A DNA stretch of 64,000 nucleotides, taken from NCBI GenBank assembly GCA_002685255.1, contig NYWU01000003.1, positions 1 to 64,000 of the forward strand, written 5' to 3'. Source of the DNA: Idiomarinaceae bacterium. Its GTDB lineage: Bacteria; Pseudomonadota; Gammaproteobacteria; Enterobacterales; Alteromonadaceae. The translations under genes and the position numbers were made by a program. The notes beneath the pieces were generated by a model that saw only the letters and a program-made list of their open reading frames with translations, did no database searches and was not told the DNA's origin. Positions within the stretch are counted from its first letter, which is position 1, and each line of letters begins with the position of its first letter. Below, piece by piece: positions 28,911 to 38,051 of this stretch.

Positions 28911-30328
28911 TGTTCATTCTCCTGCAATTGATGCCACGAAAACTGACTTTTGTTGAATACAACGCCAATTGCACAAATCAGGCCTGACACAGCACAAGAA
29001 ACCAATGCTGCGACGTAAAATCCAATCCAAAAATAAGCCACCAGGCCAACTATCGTACCTGCCGCCATCGCTATTCCAGCGAAAATTCCTTGCAGGCGCC
29101 GCCAATAAAGCCCTATCACGATAGGCCAAATGGTGCTTGCGACAAAAGCACCTGCAAAGTTTAGCAGCGCGCCCAACGTGGCTACTCGAGGTAAGCATAA
29201 TAACCAGGTCATCACGCCAAGGCTGAGTATGCAGTACCGATTAAAGCGCATCAGTTGCTGATCTGATGCGTTCTTCTTAATTAATTTATGGTAAATATCC
29301 TGTGTGACTAAATCAGACGAGGCCGCCAGTAAAGAATCAAGACTGGACGCCAACGCCGAGAACACAACAATAAACACCAGTATGGCACCTGTTTTGCCGA
29401 GCACTGACGAAGCAACCGCTGGCCCGATCATATCGGCCGATGCTGGAAATATACCCAGTTGTGGTGCGGCCAATGCGATGAATCCAGTGACAATTGGAAT
29501 CGGTAACCACAACAAGCCACCGGTTAAATAGGCTTTGTACGCGACGTTCTTGCGAAAGGACAACGCGCGCGACCACCATACATTTGAATGAAATATTTCA
29601 CCCAGCCCGAAAAATATATTATTAAATAAAAACATCACTGCTGCGGGAAAAAGCAGATCTAATAGCTGAGGGTGCGCATGACTCAGCTCAGTATGTATAC
29701 TGGTTAAGCCCACGTTATCGATCAACCAATAAGCGACGACTGCAACACCTAAGATAATAATTAACGCTTGAATAAAGTCGGTAGCGATAACTGCGCGTAA
29801 GCCACCGAACAGCGTATATCCCACACACATCGCTAAAATAATCGTCATGCCAATGTAGTAATCTAGGCCGCTTAGTGCTTCGAGCAGGATTCCTCCCGCC
29901 ATACCGAGGCTCACTAACCAACCGAACGCATACACGACGGAAATAACCAAGAACACGGCCCAAGCAAACCGACCATAGCGCAAACGGATAAAGTCACCGG
30001 ACGTATAACCTTGAGGCAGTATCTGTTTAATACGCTTGGCCATGGGCGCGAATAACAATAACCCCAGTGCGGCAAATGAATAACCGACCATACCCCATAC
30101 ACCGAGTTGATAGGTTAGCTGAGGCGCAACCAGTGTTGTGTTGCTAGTCACCCATGTCGCCATTGCGGTAGCTGCTGCGAACGCATAACCGACATTACGT
30201 CCCGCTAATGCGAAATCTTCATGGGATTTATTTTTTCGGCCGAGCCAAACACCGAATGCAATCCACGCTAAGGCGAAGCCGACGATAATAAACAGTGCAG
30301 TCTGTGTATCCAGTGCAAACTCAGTCAT
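28907..30328 (-). CDS. Sodium:solute symporter family (SSS) transporter
   Basis: A 473-residue inner-membrane protein with about 13 hydrophobic helices. Typical SSS segments are FALAGRNVGYAFAAATAMATWV near the N-terminus, then QGYTSGDFIRLRYGR, and ALASSLDSLLAASSDLVTQD (the region with Na2-site Ser/Thr). It should import a small solute with Na+, but the substrate cannot be read off: proline, pantothenate and sugar carriers all share the fold. It overlaps the upstream membrane protein by 8 bases and the downstream peptide by 4 bases. Confidence 0.9.
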   Translation of the reverse strand: MTEFALDTQTALFIIVGFALAWIAFGVWLGRKNKSHEDFALAGRNVGYAFAAATAMATWVTSNTTLVAPQLTYQLGVWGMVGYSFAALGLLLFAPMAKRIKQILPQGYTSGDFIRLRYGRFAWAVFLVISVVYAFGWLVSLGMAGGILLEALSGLDYYIGMTIILAMCVGYTLFGGLRAVIATDFIQALIIILGVAVVAYWLIDNVGLTSIHTELSHAHPQLLDLLFPAAVMFLFNNIFFGLGEIFHSNVWWSRALSFRKNVAYKAYLTGGLLWLPIPIVTGFIALAAPQLGIFPASADMIGPAVASSVLGKTGAILVFIVVFSALASSLDSLLAASSDLVTQDIYHKLIKKNASDQQLMRFNRYCILSLGVMTWLLCLPRVATLGALLNFAGAFVASTIWPIVIGLYWRRLQGIFAGIAMAAGTIVGLVAYFWIGFYVAALVSCAVSGLICAIGVVFNKSQFSWHQLQENEQ

Positions 30329-30791
30329 GACGCACCGCCTTCTTATGTCCCATGATTAATGTCAGCAACAATAACAAAAATAGAAGTGCGCCTAAGACGA
30401 ACAGTGTCAGAGCTTGCCAAATCGGATAATGCTCAACAGTGACTTTTATCGCTGCTTGGCTGACCACACGCTGCTGATGTACGGCGCGAATGTAATAATC
30501 ACCCGACTCGAACCCCGTTAAAGTCACTTGATTGAAATCGCCCATGATTGGAACGGTCTGCAACACGTTCGTAAACGAGTTCGTGTCACTGACTTGGAGT
30601 GATAAAGGCCGGAGTGCTGGGGAGATTTGCTGCAGCTCGACGACGAAATAACCCGCGCGCACCTCTTCGGTAGGCCCCGAGAGCACCACGGTATCCTCGC
30701 TCTGCGCCATCGCTGAACAAGATATTAATATAAATAACAACGCGAGTAGCGCTTTATTATAGCATTTCAGCCATACCTGAAAGCTTGTCAT
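30321..30791 (-). CDS. Exported single-pass membrane protein of unknown function
   Basis: 156 residues from the ATG at 30791; the frame is open further upstream, but this start gives a proper signal sequence (LLALLFILISCSAMAQ). A periplasmic domain of about 75 residues with beta-rich pattern (YFVVELQQISPALRPLSLQV; FESGDYYIRAV) looks like a fibronectin-III-type or Ig-like fold. A C-terminal helix (LTLFVLGALLFLLLLLTLIM) and a short basic tail follow. First gene of the symporter/carbamoyltransferase/asnB operon. A role in solute capture or transporter assembly is a guess. Confidence 0.7.
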   Translation of the reverse strand: MTSFQVWLKCYNKALLALLFILISCSAMAQSEDTVVLSGPTEEVRAGYFVVELQQISPALRPLSLQVSDTNSFTNVLQTVPIMGDFNQVTLTGFESGDYYIRAVHQQRVVSQAAIKVTVEHYPIWQALTLFVLGALLFLLLLLTLIMGHKKAVRHD

Positions 30792-30993
30792 ATCATTGGT
30801 TCTTATTATCTTTGACACAAAATTCAGCCTATCAGCGGTCACTGGGCTTTTCAACTTAACTGGCAAAGGTACAATCCGAGATACATGTTTTTTAACAATT
30901 CGCTAATTTCAATAAAATCAGATAACTTGATACAAACCAATTAGTTTTGAATTGCGTATAATCTTTCAATGTAATCAACCACAAAGTTAATCT

Positions 30994-31359
30994 ATGAAGT
31001 ATTTATGTAGTTTAGGCTCAAATATCGAACCGGAACTTCACTTTTCTCGCGCTAAACACTACCTTTATCAAGTTTCTGATGAGCTTGCGTTTACACGCGA
31101 TATTCTCACCCGTCCTGTTGATATTGATACACCGCACCCCTTTCTGAATGCGTTATTCACTATCGAAACAACGCTGACAGCCAAGCAATTAAAGCAACGT
31201 TTTAACGAAATTGAAGAGCAACTCGGTCGGGACCGTGACGATCCGGATCGGAGCATCAAAGATCGTACAATTGATATTGATATTCTCGGCCCTGTCGATG
31301 AACAGCCCGAGGTGCCTGCCTATTTACAAGATATTGCTTACGAACTAAAGGAAGGATAA
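30994..31359 (+). CDS. Short HPPK-like (FolK-related) protein
   Basis: 121 residues resembling hydroxymethyl-dihydropterin pyrophosphokinase: SLGSNIEP at the start, HPFLNALFTIET in the middle, and IKDRTIDIDIL (residues about 89-99), where the two metal Asp of FolK's DLDIL lie. It is about 40 residues shorter than FolK (about 160) and lacks the usual C-terminal segment. It may be a specialised or inactive pterin-binding protein. It is followed after 2 bases by a FolM-like reductase, so the pair probably act on pterins. A TATAAT is at 30957-30962. Confidence 0.7.
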   Translation: MKYLCSLGSNIEPELHFSRAKHYLYQVSDELAFTRDILTRPVDIDTPHPFLNALFTIETTLTAKQLKQRFNEIEEQLGRDRDDPDRSIKDRTIDIDILGPVDEQPEVPAYLQDIAYELKEG

Positions 31360-31361
31360 TC

Positions 31362-32069
31362 ATGGCAAAGAATGTGCTGATTACGGGAGCGGGCCGACGC
31401 TTTGGCTATGAGCTAGCTAACCATCTAATTGACGAGGGCTATCAGGTTTTCGCCCATTACAACAGCTCTAAAAACGGAGTCGAAGCGCTCGAACAGCGCG
31501 GCGCGATTCCTCTACAAGGCGACTTTAATGAGCCTAGCGCGGTACGATCGTTGATTGAGCAGGTCAAAGAGAAAACCGATACTCTGGATCTGTTGGTCAA
31601 TAATGCGTCGTGCTTTTTCGATAACGAAGTTGTTAATAACGACACCGATGCACTGACGGCCGTTTATAATGTGCACGCGGTAGCACCTTACTTGCTCATC
31701 ACAGGACTTCAGTCATTATTGGAGCGCAGTGATAACCCATTGGTGGTGAATATCACCGATATCTACACTGACAGCCCTTCACCGAGCTATATTGCCTACT
31801 GCGGTGCAAAAGCAGCGCTGGCGAATATGACGCAAGGGTTTGCTAAAACTTTAGCGCCCAAAATTCGGGTCAATGCCATCCAACCGGGTCCGATTCTCTT
31901 CTTACCCGATCATGATGACGCACACCGTGAGAAAGTGATGTCCGAAACACCACTTAATGTTGAAGGTGGTTTGCAGCCGATGATAGAGACGGTAAAATTT
32001 TTACGTGATAATCCTTTTCTTACAGGTGAGTCAATAAAGGTTGATGGCGGGCGGGCACTCAACATCTAG
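31362..32069 (+). CDS. folM: FolM-like dihydromonapterin/dihydrofolate reductase (SDR)
   Basis: 235-residue short-chain dehydrogenase. The N-terminal LITGAGRRFGYELA has the TGxGRRxG nucleotide motif of FolM and pteridine reductases, rather than the usual TGxxxGIG. VNNASCFF and YIAYCGAKAAL (the latter with the catalytic Tyr and Lys) follow. FolM reduces dihydromonapterin with NADPH. Placement beside an HPPK-like gene supports pterin metabolism. Ends 19 bases before a bidirectional terminator. Confidence 0.8.
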   Translation: MAKNVLITGAGRRFGYELANHLIDEGYQVFAHYNSSKNGVEALEQRGAIPLQGDFNEPSAVRSLIEQVKEKTDTLDLLVNNASCFFDNEVVNNDTDALTAVYNVHAVAPYLLITGLQSLLERSDNPLVVNITDIYTDSPSPSYIAYCGAKAALANMTQGFAKTLAPKIRVNAIQPGPILFLPDHDDAHREKVMSETPLNVEGGLQPMIETVKFLRDNPFLTGESIKVDGGRALNI

Positions 32070-32087
32070 CCAACCCCCTCCTCTAAA

Positions 32088-32127
32088 AAAAAAGCCGTCC
32101 GCATGCAACATGCGGACGGCTTTTTTG
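32088..32127. terminator. Bidirectional Rho-independent terminator between folM-like gene and acnA
   Basis: Long perfect stem: GCCGTCCGCATG and its complement, flanked by A and T tracts on both sides, so it can stop transcripts from either strand of this convergent pair. Confidence 0.93.
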
Positions 32128-32141
32128 CGGCTATCAAATGC

Positions 32142-34817
32142 TTATTTCTTCTCTAGCATTTGACGCAATACGTAATGCAAGATACCGCCGTTCTTGTAGT
32201 ACTTCATTTCATTTGAAGTATCAATGCGACACTTAGCTTGGAATTCAACTTCCTTGCCATCTTTGCCTTTGGCAACGACATCGAGCATCTGTCCCGGTTT
32301 AAGATCTTTGTTTAAACCTTTGATTGAGATGGTCTCCTCGCCTGTTAGGCCATGAGCTTCAACGCCTTGACCGTCTTCAAACTGCAACGGTAAAACACCC
32401 ATGCCAATCAGGTTAGAACGGTGGATTCGCTCATAACTTTCAGCAATTACGGCTTTCACACCCAGTAACCGCGTGCCTTTAGCGGCCCAGTCACGGCTTG
32501 AGCCAGTACCGTACTCTTTACCAGCTAAAACAACCAACGGCGTGTCGTTCTCGATGTACTTCATTGCTGCATCGTAAATCGACATTTCCTCGCCAGTCGG
32601 AATGTACTTGGTGAAACCACCTTCAACGCCGTCAAGCATTTGGTTTTTGATGCGAATGTTACCGAAGGTACCGCGCATCATGACCTCGTGATTACCACGA
32701 CGAGAGCCGTACGAGTTAAAGTCTTTAACTTCAACACCATTTTCTTGCAGATAACGACCTGCTGGCGAGTCTGGTTTAATCGAACCTGCGGGTGAAATAT
32801 GGTCGGTCGTGATTGAGTCAGCAAACACCGCAAGCACATTGGCATCTTCGATGTCACTTGGATCAGCTAACGGCTCATTAATGTCGTCAAAGAAGGGTGG
32901 ATTCTTCACATAGGTTGAATCATCTTGCCAATCGTAGGTTTTACCCTCAGCGACTTTGATTGAGCGCCACTCTTCATCACCTTTAAAGACTTCACCATAT
33001 TCCTTGCGGAACATCTCATTATCAACCGTCTTAACGGCTTCAGCAATTTCAGAGCTGCTTGGCCAGATGTCTTTCAACATCACGTCATTACCGTCTTTAT
33101 CTTTGCCGATCGGGTCTTTGCTCAGGTCGGTACGGGTAGTACCTGATAACGCATAAGCCACGACCAACGGTGGCGAAGCCAACCAGTTTGCTTTCACATC
33201 GGGGTGAACACGACCTTCAAAGTTACGGTTACCCGATAACACTGAGGACACTGTCAAATCGCCCTCGTTGATCGCATCACTAATCTCGTCATCTAACGGT
33301 CCGGAGTTACCGATACAGGTCGTACAACCATAACCTACAAGGTGGAAGCCGAGCTCTTCAAGGTACGGCGTTAGACCGGCTTTAGCCAAGTAGTCAGTTA
33401 CCACTTTAGAGCCGGGCGCAAATGAAGACTTAACCCACGGCTGGCGAATAAGACCTTTCTCAACCGCTTTCTTAGCGAGCAAACCTGCCGCCATCAACAC
33501 ACTGGGGTTTGATGTATTGGTACAGGACGTAATTGCAGCTATCACAACATCGCCGTGAGAAAGCTCAAAGTCTTGGCCTTTAACCGGAACCGACTTATCT
33601 TTTTCGTTGGCTTTGCCGTTAGTCTCTAAGATGAGATCAAAGTTGCTACCCAGTTGCTCCATGTTCACACGGTCTTGTGGGCGCTTAGGTCCCGCCAACG
33701 ATGCACGCACTTCGCTTAGATCCAGCTCAAGCGTGTCTGTAAATTCTGGCTCATTGTCGTTGCTACGCCACAAGCCCTGCTCTTTACAATACGACTCAAC
33801 TAGCGCCAAGGTTTCCTCATCACGACCGGATAAGCGCATATAGTTGATGGTCTCTTCATCCACAGGGAAGAAGCCACAAGTCGCACCGTATTCTGGCGAC
33901 ATGTTTGAGATCGTTGCACGGTCTGCCAGTGGCAAGTTATCCAAACCTGGACCATAAAATTCAACGAATTTACCCACTACGCCTTTCTCGCGTAGCATTT
34001 GCGTTACGGTCAACACTAAGTCAGTGGCAGTCACGCCCTCGTTCAGCTTGCCTGTCATACGGAAACCGACAACTTCAGGAATCAACATTGACACCGGTTG
34101 TCCGAGCATGGCGGCTTCGGCCTCGATACCGCCAACACCCCAGCCTAACACGCCAAGCGCGTTGATCATGGTGGTGTGTGAATCCGTACCGACCAACGTA
34201 TCTGGGTACGCGACGGTTTTTCCGTTTTCTTCTTTGGTCCAAACACTCTTACCAAGGTACTCAAGGTTAACTTGGTGGCAAATACCAGTGCCTGGCGGTA
34301 CAACGCGGAAATTTTCAAACGCCTTCTGACCCCAACGTAGGAACTCATATCGCTCTTTATTACGCTCCATCTCAATGCGCACATTTTCTTTAAACGCTTC
34401 GGGTGATGCGTATTTATCAACCATCACTGAGTGGTCGATGACCAAGTCGACCGGTGATAGCGGATTGATTTGCTCTGGGTTTTGGCCGGCATTGCTGACC
34501 GCGTCACGCATCGCTGCCAAATCCACAATACCTGGCACGCCCGTAAAATCCTGCATCAAGACCCGTGCTGGACGATACTGAATCTCACGGTCAATTTTAC
34601 GTTCTTTCAACCAATCTACCATTGCAGATAAGTCTTCACGAGTGACGGTTTCCCCATCTTCGTTACGAAGTAGATTTTCTAAAAGTACTTTCATCGAAGC
34701 GGGCAATTTATCGATATTGCCGAGCTCCTTGGCTGCTTTCGGTAAACTGTAGTACTCGTACGAGTTACCATTAACATCCAATGTACTTAACGTATTCAGA
34801 CTGTCTTTGCCTGACAT
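32142..34817 (-). CDS. acnA: Aconitate hydratase A
   Basis: Isomerises citrate to isocitrate using a [4Fe-4S] cluster. 891 residues, matching AcnA/IRP-type enzymes rather than AcnB. Cluster Cys lie in [12 protein letters not shown] (about 437) and [32 protein letters not shown] and the C-terminal swivel domain with [12 protein letters not shown] and [15 protein letters not shown] are complete. Monocistronic, with GGGAGAG before the ATG. The enzyme also works in propionate metabolism in some species, but no prp genes are here. Confidence 0.98.
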   Translation of the reverse strand: MSGKDSLNTLSTLDVNGNSYEYYSLPKAAKELGNIDKLPASMKVLLENLLRNEDGETVTREDLSAMVDWLKERKIDREIQYRPARVLMQDFTGVPGIVDLAAMRDAVSNAGQNPEQINPLSPVDLVIDHSVMVDKYASPEAFKENVRIEMERNKERYEFLRWGQKAFENFRVVPPGTGICHQVNLEYLGKSVWTKEENGKTVAYPDTLVGTDSHTTMINALGVLGWGVGGIEAEAAMLGQPVSMLIPEVVGFRMTGKLNEGVTATDLVLTVTQMLREKGVVGKFVEFYGPGLDNLPLADRATISNMSPEYGATCGFFPVDEETINYMRLSGRDEETLALVESYCKEQGLWRSNDNEPEFTDTLELDLSEVRASLAGPKRPQDRVNMEQLGSNFDLILETNGKANEKDKSVPVKGQDFELSHGDVVIAAITSCTNTSNPSVLMAAGLLAKKAVEKGLIRQPWVKSSFAPGSKVVTDYLAKAGLTPYLEELGFHLVGYGCTTCIGNSGPLDDEISDAINEGDLTVSSVLSGNRNFEGRVHPDVKANWLASPPLVVAYALSGTTRTDLSKDPIGKDKDGNDVMLKDIWPSSSEIAEAVKTVDNEMFRKEYGEVFKGDEEWRSIKVAEGKTYDWQDDSTYVKNPPFFDDINEPLADPSDIEDANVLAVFADSITTDHISPAGSIKPDSPAGRYLQENGVEVKDFNSYGSRRGNHEVMMRGTFGNIRIKNQMLDGVEGGFTKYIPTGEEMSIYDAAMKYIENDTPLVVLAGKEYGTGSSRDWAAKGTRLLGVKAVIAESYERIHRSNLIGMGVLPLQFEDGQGVEAHGLTGEETISIKGLNKDLKPGQMLDVVAKGKDGKEVEFQAKCRIDTSNEMKYYKNGGILHYVLRQMLEKK

Positions 34818-35078
34818 AGTACTCTCCCGTTCGCTCTTGCGTTAGTTAAGCTGATAGGTTTTTATTAATATAGTCAATGAGGCTAGGTTCGACCATAGCC
34901 TTTTGTTTTATGCAAACATATTGCGCTGTAAAGGGCTACCAACAAGCGCTCAAATTTCACTCATAACCATCTATTTTTACGAATAATTGTGTCTATATAA
35001 GTAGTGATTAAAGACTAAATCAGATCATTTCGTTAAACTAACTGCATTGATATTAATCATAAACAAAGGAAATAGGCA

Positions 35079-35939
35079 ATGAGCCAAGTATTGGATAACC
35101 TCCTTGATTTACTTCGCTTGGAAACAATTGAACAAGGTTTGTACCGTGGAAACAGTCAAGACCTCGGCTTTGGCGCGGTATTTGGTGGTCAAGTTATCGG
35201 GCAAGCCTTATCAGCGGCCAAAGAAACTTTACCTCCCGAACGTCTCTGTCATTCGTTTCACAGCTACTTCTTACGCCCAGGCGATGCCAAAAAACCGATC
35301 GTTTATGATGTCGAGGTTATTCGAGACGGCAACAGTGTTTCCACTCGTCGAGTCAAAGCGATTCAACACGGTAAAGCTATTTTCTACATGACAGCATCGT
35401 TCCAACAACACGAAGAAGGCTTTGAGCACCAAGACGCGATGCCTGATGTGCCAGGTCCCGAAGGGTTAGTCTCGGACATTGATATTTATCGCGAACACGA
35501 AGAACTGATTCCCGCGCCACTGCGCAACAAGTTCATCAGCGAAAAACCCATCGAAATGCGCTTTGTCACATCGTACAACCCATTTAAACCAGAAAAAGAC
35601 GAGCCTAAACGTTACGTTTGGCTGCGTGCTAATGGCGCCATGCCTGATGATCCGCGTGTGCACAAATACTTGCTTGCCTACGCTTCGGACTTTAACTTTT
35701 TGCCCACCGCATTACAGCCGCACGGCAAGAGTTTCGCACAACCTAAGATGCAGGTCGCGACCATCGACCATGCGATGTGGTTTCATCGTGATTTCCGCAT
35801 GGATGATTGGCTACTTTATGCGATTGATAGCCCTTCCGCGAGTGGGGCTCGCGGTTTGGTTCGAGGTCAACTATTTAACCGCGAAGGCACCTTAGTTGCA
35901 TCAACCATACAAGAGGGCATGATCCGCGACCGTAGCTAA
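35079..35939 (+). CDS. tesB: Acyl-CoA thioesterase II
   Basis: Hydrolyses medium- and long-chain acyl-CoA. 286 residues, the E. coli TesB length, made of two hot-dog domains. Signatures: [37 protein letters not shown] (the catalytic Asp near 204), TIDHAMWFH and [31 protein letters not shown] precedes the ATG. It is divergent from acnA across 261 bases in which I see no other gene. Confidence 0.97.
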   Translation: MSQVLDNLLDLLRLETIEQGLYRGNSQDLGFGAVFGGQVIGQALSAAKETLPPERLCHSFHSYFLRPGDAKKPIVYDVEVIRDGNSVSTRRVKAIQHGKAIFYMTASFQQHEEGFEHQDAMPDVPGPEGLVSDIDIYREHEELIPAPLRNKFISEKPIEMRFVTSYNPFKPEKDEPKRYVWLRANGAMPDDPRVHKYLLAYASDFNFLPTALQPHGKSFAQPKMQVATIDHAMWFHRDFRMDDWLLYAIDSPSASGARGLVRGQLFNREGTLVASTIQEGMIRDRS

Positions 35940-35959
35940 ACCAACCAACCTTTACAAAC

Positions 35960-35989
35960 AAAAAAGCCGGCTGTCGAGCCGGCTTTTTA
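35960..35989. terminator. Bidirectional terminator between tesB and nupC
   Basis: Perfect stem AAAAAGCCGGCT / AGCCGGCTTTTT with a GTCG loop; A and T tracts on both sides serve the convergent pair. Confidence 0.93.
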
Positions 35990-36007
35990 ATGCGCTTCAA
36001 TCGCGTT

Positions 36008-37216
36008 CTAGCTTAATCCGATAAAAAAGCCCGCAATGGCTGCACTCATCATATTAGCGAGCGTTGCCGCTAATAAAGCGCGCATACCCAATCGTGCAAT
36101 ATCATGGCGGCGACTCGGCGCCATGCCACCGAGACCACCGAGTAAAATAGCAATCGATGAGAAATTAGCAAAACCGCACAGAACAAAGGTAATGATAACT
36201 TGCGAATGTTCACTTAATTGATCTTTGTAATTGACAAAATCAAGGTAAGCAACAAACTCATTAATGACTAGTTTTTGCCCGATAAAGCTACCTGCTAGCT
36301 GTGCTTCATCCCAGCTCACACCCAGAACATAGGCGACGGGCTGGAACACATAGCCAAATATTTCTTGTAAGGTCAGTTCTGGGTAACCAAACCAGCCGCC
36401 GACCCAACCAAAGATGCCGTTTACCAGTGCAATTAATGCGACAAACGCCAGCAACATAGCACCCACGTTCATCGCCAGTTGTAGACCGCTTGAAGCCCCT
36501 GTTGCGGCTGCATCAATCACGTTAGCCGACTGATCGTCAACTTCAACTTCAGTCAAGTCGTTGCGTGGTTTCTCGGTCTCCGGAATCATCATTTTCGCCA
36601 TTAAAAAACCGGCAGGAGCGGCCATAAAGCTCGCGGCAATCAAGTACTTCAGTTCTACGCCTACACCTGCGTAGCCGGCCAATACCGAGCCCGATACTGA
36701 GGACATCCCGCCGACCATCACAGCAAATAATTCTGAGCGCGTCATGGTGCCAATAAATGGACGTACCATCATCGGTGCCTCGGTCTGACCAACGAAAATA
36801 TTCGCCGCTGCAGACATGGACTCAGGCCGACTGGTTCTCAATAGACGCTGTAAACCGCCCCCGAGGATTTTTATAATCCACTTCATAATACCCAGGTAGT
36901 ACAGCACAGAGATGAGTGACGAGAAAAAAACGATGACGCTTAAAACCTGTATTGCAAACACAAATCCAAAATCTTCGCTGGCAAGCGACCCAAAGAGGAA
37001 GTTTATACCTGCGCTGGTGTAGCCAATGACTGTCGAAACGCCTTGGGCAAAGCCAAATAACATTTCTCTTCCAACAGGAACATAAAGAACAAAGCAAGCG
37101 AGTAAAAGTTGAATCGAGAAAGCGCCAATAACCGTGCGCCAACGAATGGCTCTGCGATTAGTGGACAGTAAAAAAGCAACGAAAAAGATAACGGCAATGC
37201 CAAGTAAACTATTCAT
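36008..37216 (-). CDS. nupC: NupC-family concentrative nucleoside transporter
   Basis: Inner-membrane, cation-coupled nucleoside importer. 402 residues with about ten helices; family motifs [17 protein letters not shown] and [19 protein letters not shown], and near the C-terminus [15 protein letters not shown] and [22 protein letters not shown]. Follows udk by 13 bases on the same strand, so uptake and phosphorylation of uridine/cytidine are coupled in one operon. Confidence 0.95.
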   Translation of the reverse strand: MNSLLGIAVIFFVAFLLSTNRRAIRWRTVIGAFSIQLLLACFVLYVPVGREMLFGFAQGVSTVIGYTSAGINFLFGSLASEDFGFVFAIQVLSVIVFFSSLISVLYYLGIMKWIIKILGGGLQRLLRTSRPESMSAAANIFVGQTEAPMMVRPFIGTMTRSELFAVMVGGMSSVSGSVLAGYAGVGVELKYLIAASFMAAPAGFLMAKMMIPETEKPRNDLTEVEVDDQSANVIDAAATGASSGLQLAMNVGAMLLAFVALIALVNGIFGWVGGWFGYPELTLQEIFGYVFQPVAYVLGVSWDEAQLAGSFIGQKLVINEFVAYLDFVNYKDQLSEHSQVIITFVLCGFANFSSIAILLGGLGGMAPSRRHDIARLGMRALLAATLANMMSAAIAGFFIGLS

Positions 37217-37229
37217 AAAGGACCGTAGG

Positions 37230-37862
37230 TTATTCAGCCAGCAGCTGGCGTATTTTTGTTTTTATTATATCAATCGCAATTTCATTTCGCCCGCCTCGGG
37301 TTACTACGAGATCAGCATACTGCTTGGAAGGAAATATATGGTCGAAGAAGGCTGGACGAACATATTTTTCATACTGCTCTGTGACGGACTGCAAATTACG
37401 ACCACGTTCTTCGATATCGCGTTTAATACGCCGTAACAAACAAATATCGAGCGGTGTATCCATGAATACCGAGATATCGAACTCTTCTCTTAAAGAAGGA
37501 TCAGTCAGCAGTAAAATACCCTCAACCATAATGACTTTCGCGGGGGCTACAGGAATACTCTCAGGCAGTCGCGTGTGAGTGGTATGACTATATTGTGGCA
37601 TTTCGACAGCAATACCATCGCGCAAATCGCGAATATGCTGCTTAAGTAAGTCATGTTCAAATGCAGACGGTTGATCATAATTCGTCAACACGCGCTGCTC
37701 CATCGTCATGTGGCTTTGGTCTCTGTAATAGGCATCCTCGGCTAAAATCGCAATGCCGTCACTACCTAACTCTGCAACCAGTTCCTGATAAACTGTCGAT
37801 GCAAAAAGACTCTTACCCGAGGCCGATGCCCCTGCAATAGCAATAACTGTCGTTTTACTCAC
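37230..37862 (-). CDS. udk: Uridine/cytidine kinase
   Basis: Phosphorylates uridine and cytidine to monophosphates in pyrimidine salvage. 210 residues. P-loop [14 protein letters not shown] at the N-terminus, [11 protein letters not shown] (nucleoside site), [12 protein letters not shown], and [31 protein letters not shown] is the lid region. First gene of the udk-nupC operon; 189 bases separate it from the divergent M16 protease gene. Confidence 0.96.
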   Translation of the reverse strand: MSKTTVIAIAGASASGKSLFASTVYQELVAELGSDGIAILAEDAYYRDQSHMTMEQRVLTNYDQPSAFEHDLLKQHIRDLRDGIAVEMPQYSHTTHTRLPESIPVAPAKVIMVEGILLLTDPSLREEFDISVFMDTPLDICLLRRIKRDIEERGRNLQSVTEQYEKYVRPAFFDHIFPSKQYADLVVTRGGRNEIAIDIIKTKIRQLLAE

Positions 37863-38051
37863 AACCCTGTCATTTCCTTGTAACCTCTTTGACCGCGCGC
37901 AATTATCCTTGATTCCATCGCTAATTAAAACCCTTGCATGAAAATCGATTTTGTCTAATTTAGTTACAATTTTTAAACATCGAAAACTACATACTTTCTC
38001 TGAGCCTGTTTAATATAGCATCGTTAATTACAACAATTAGGATTACACAAC

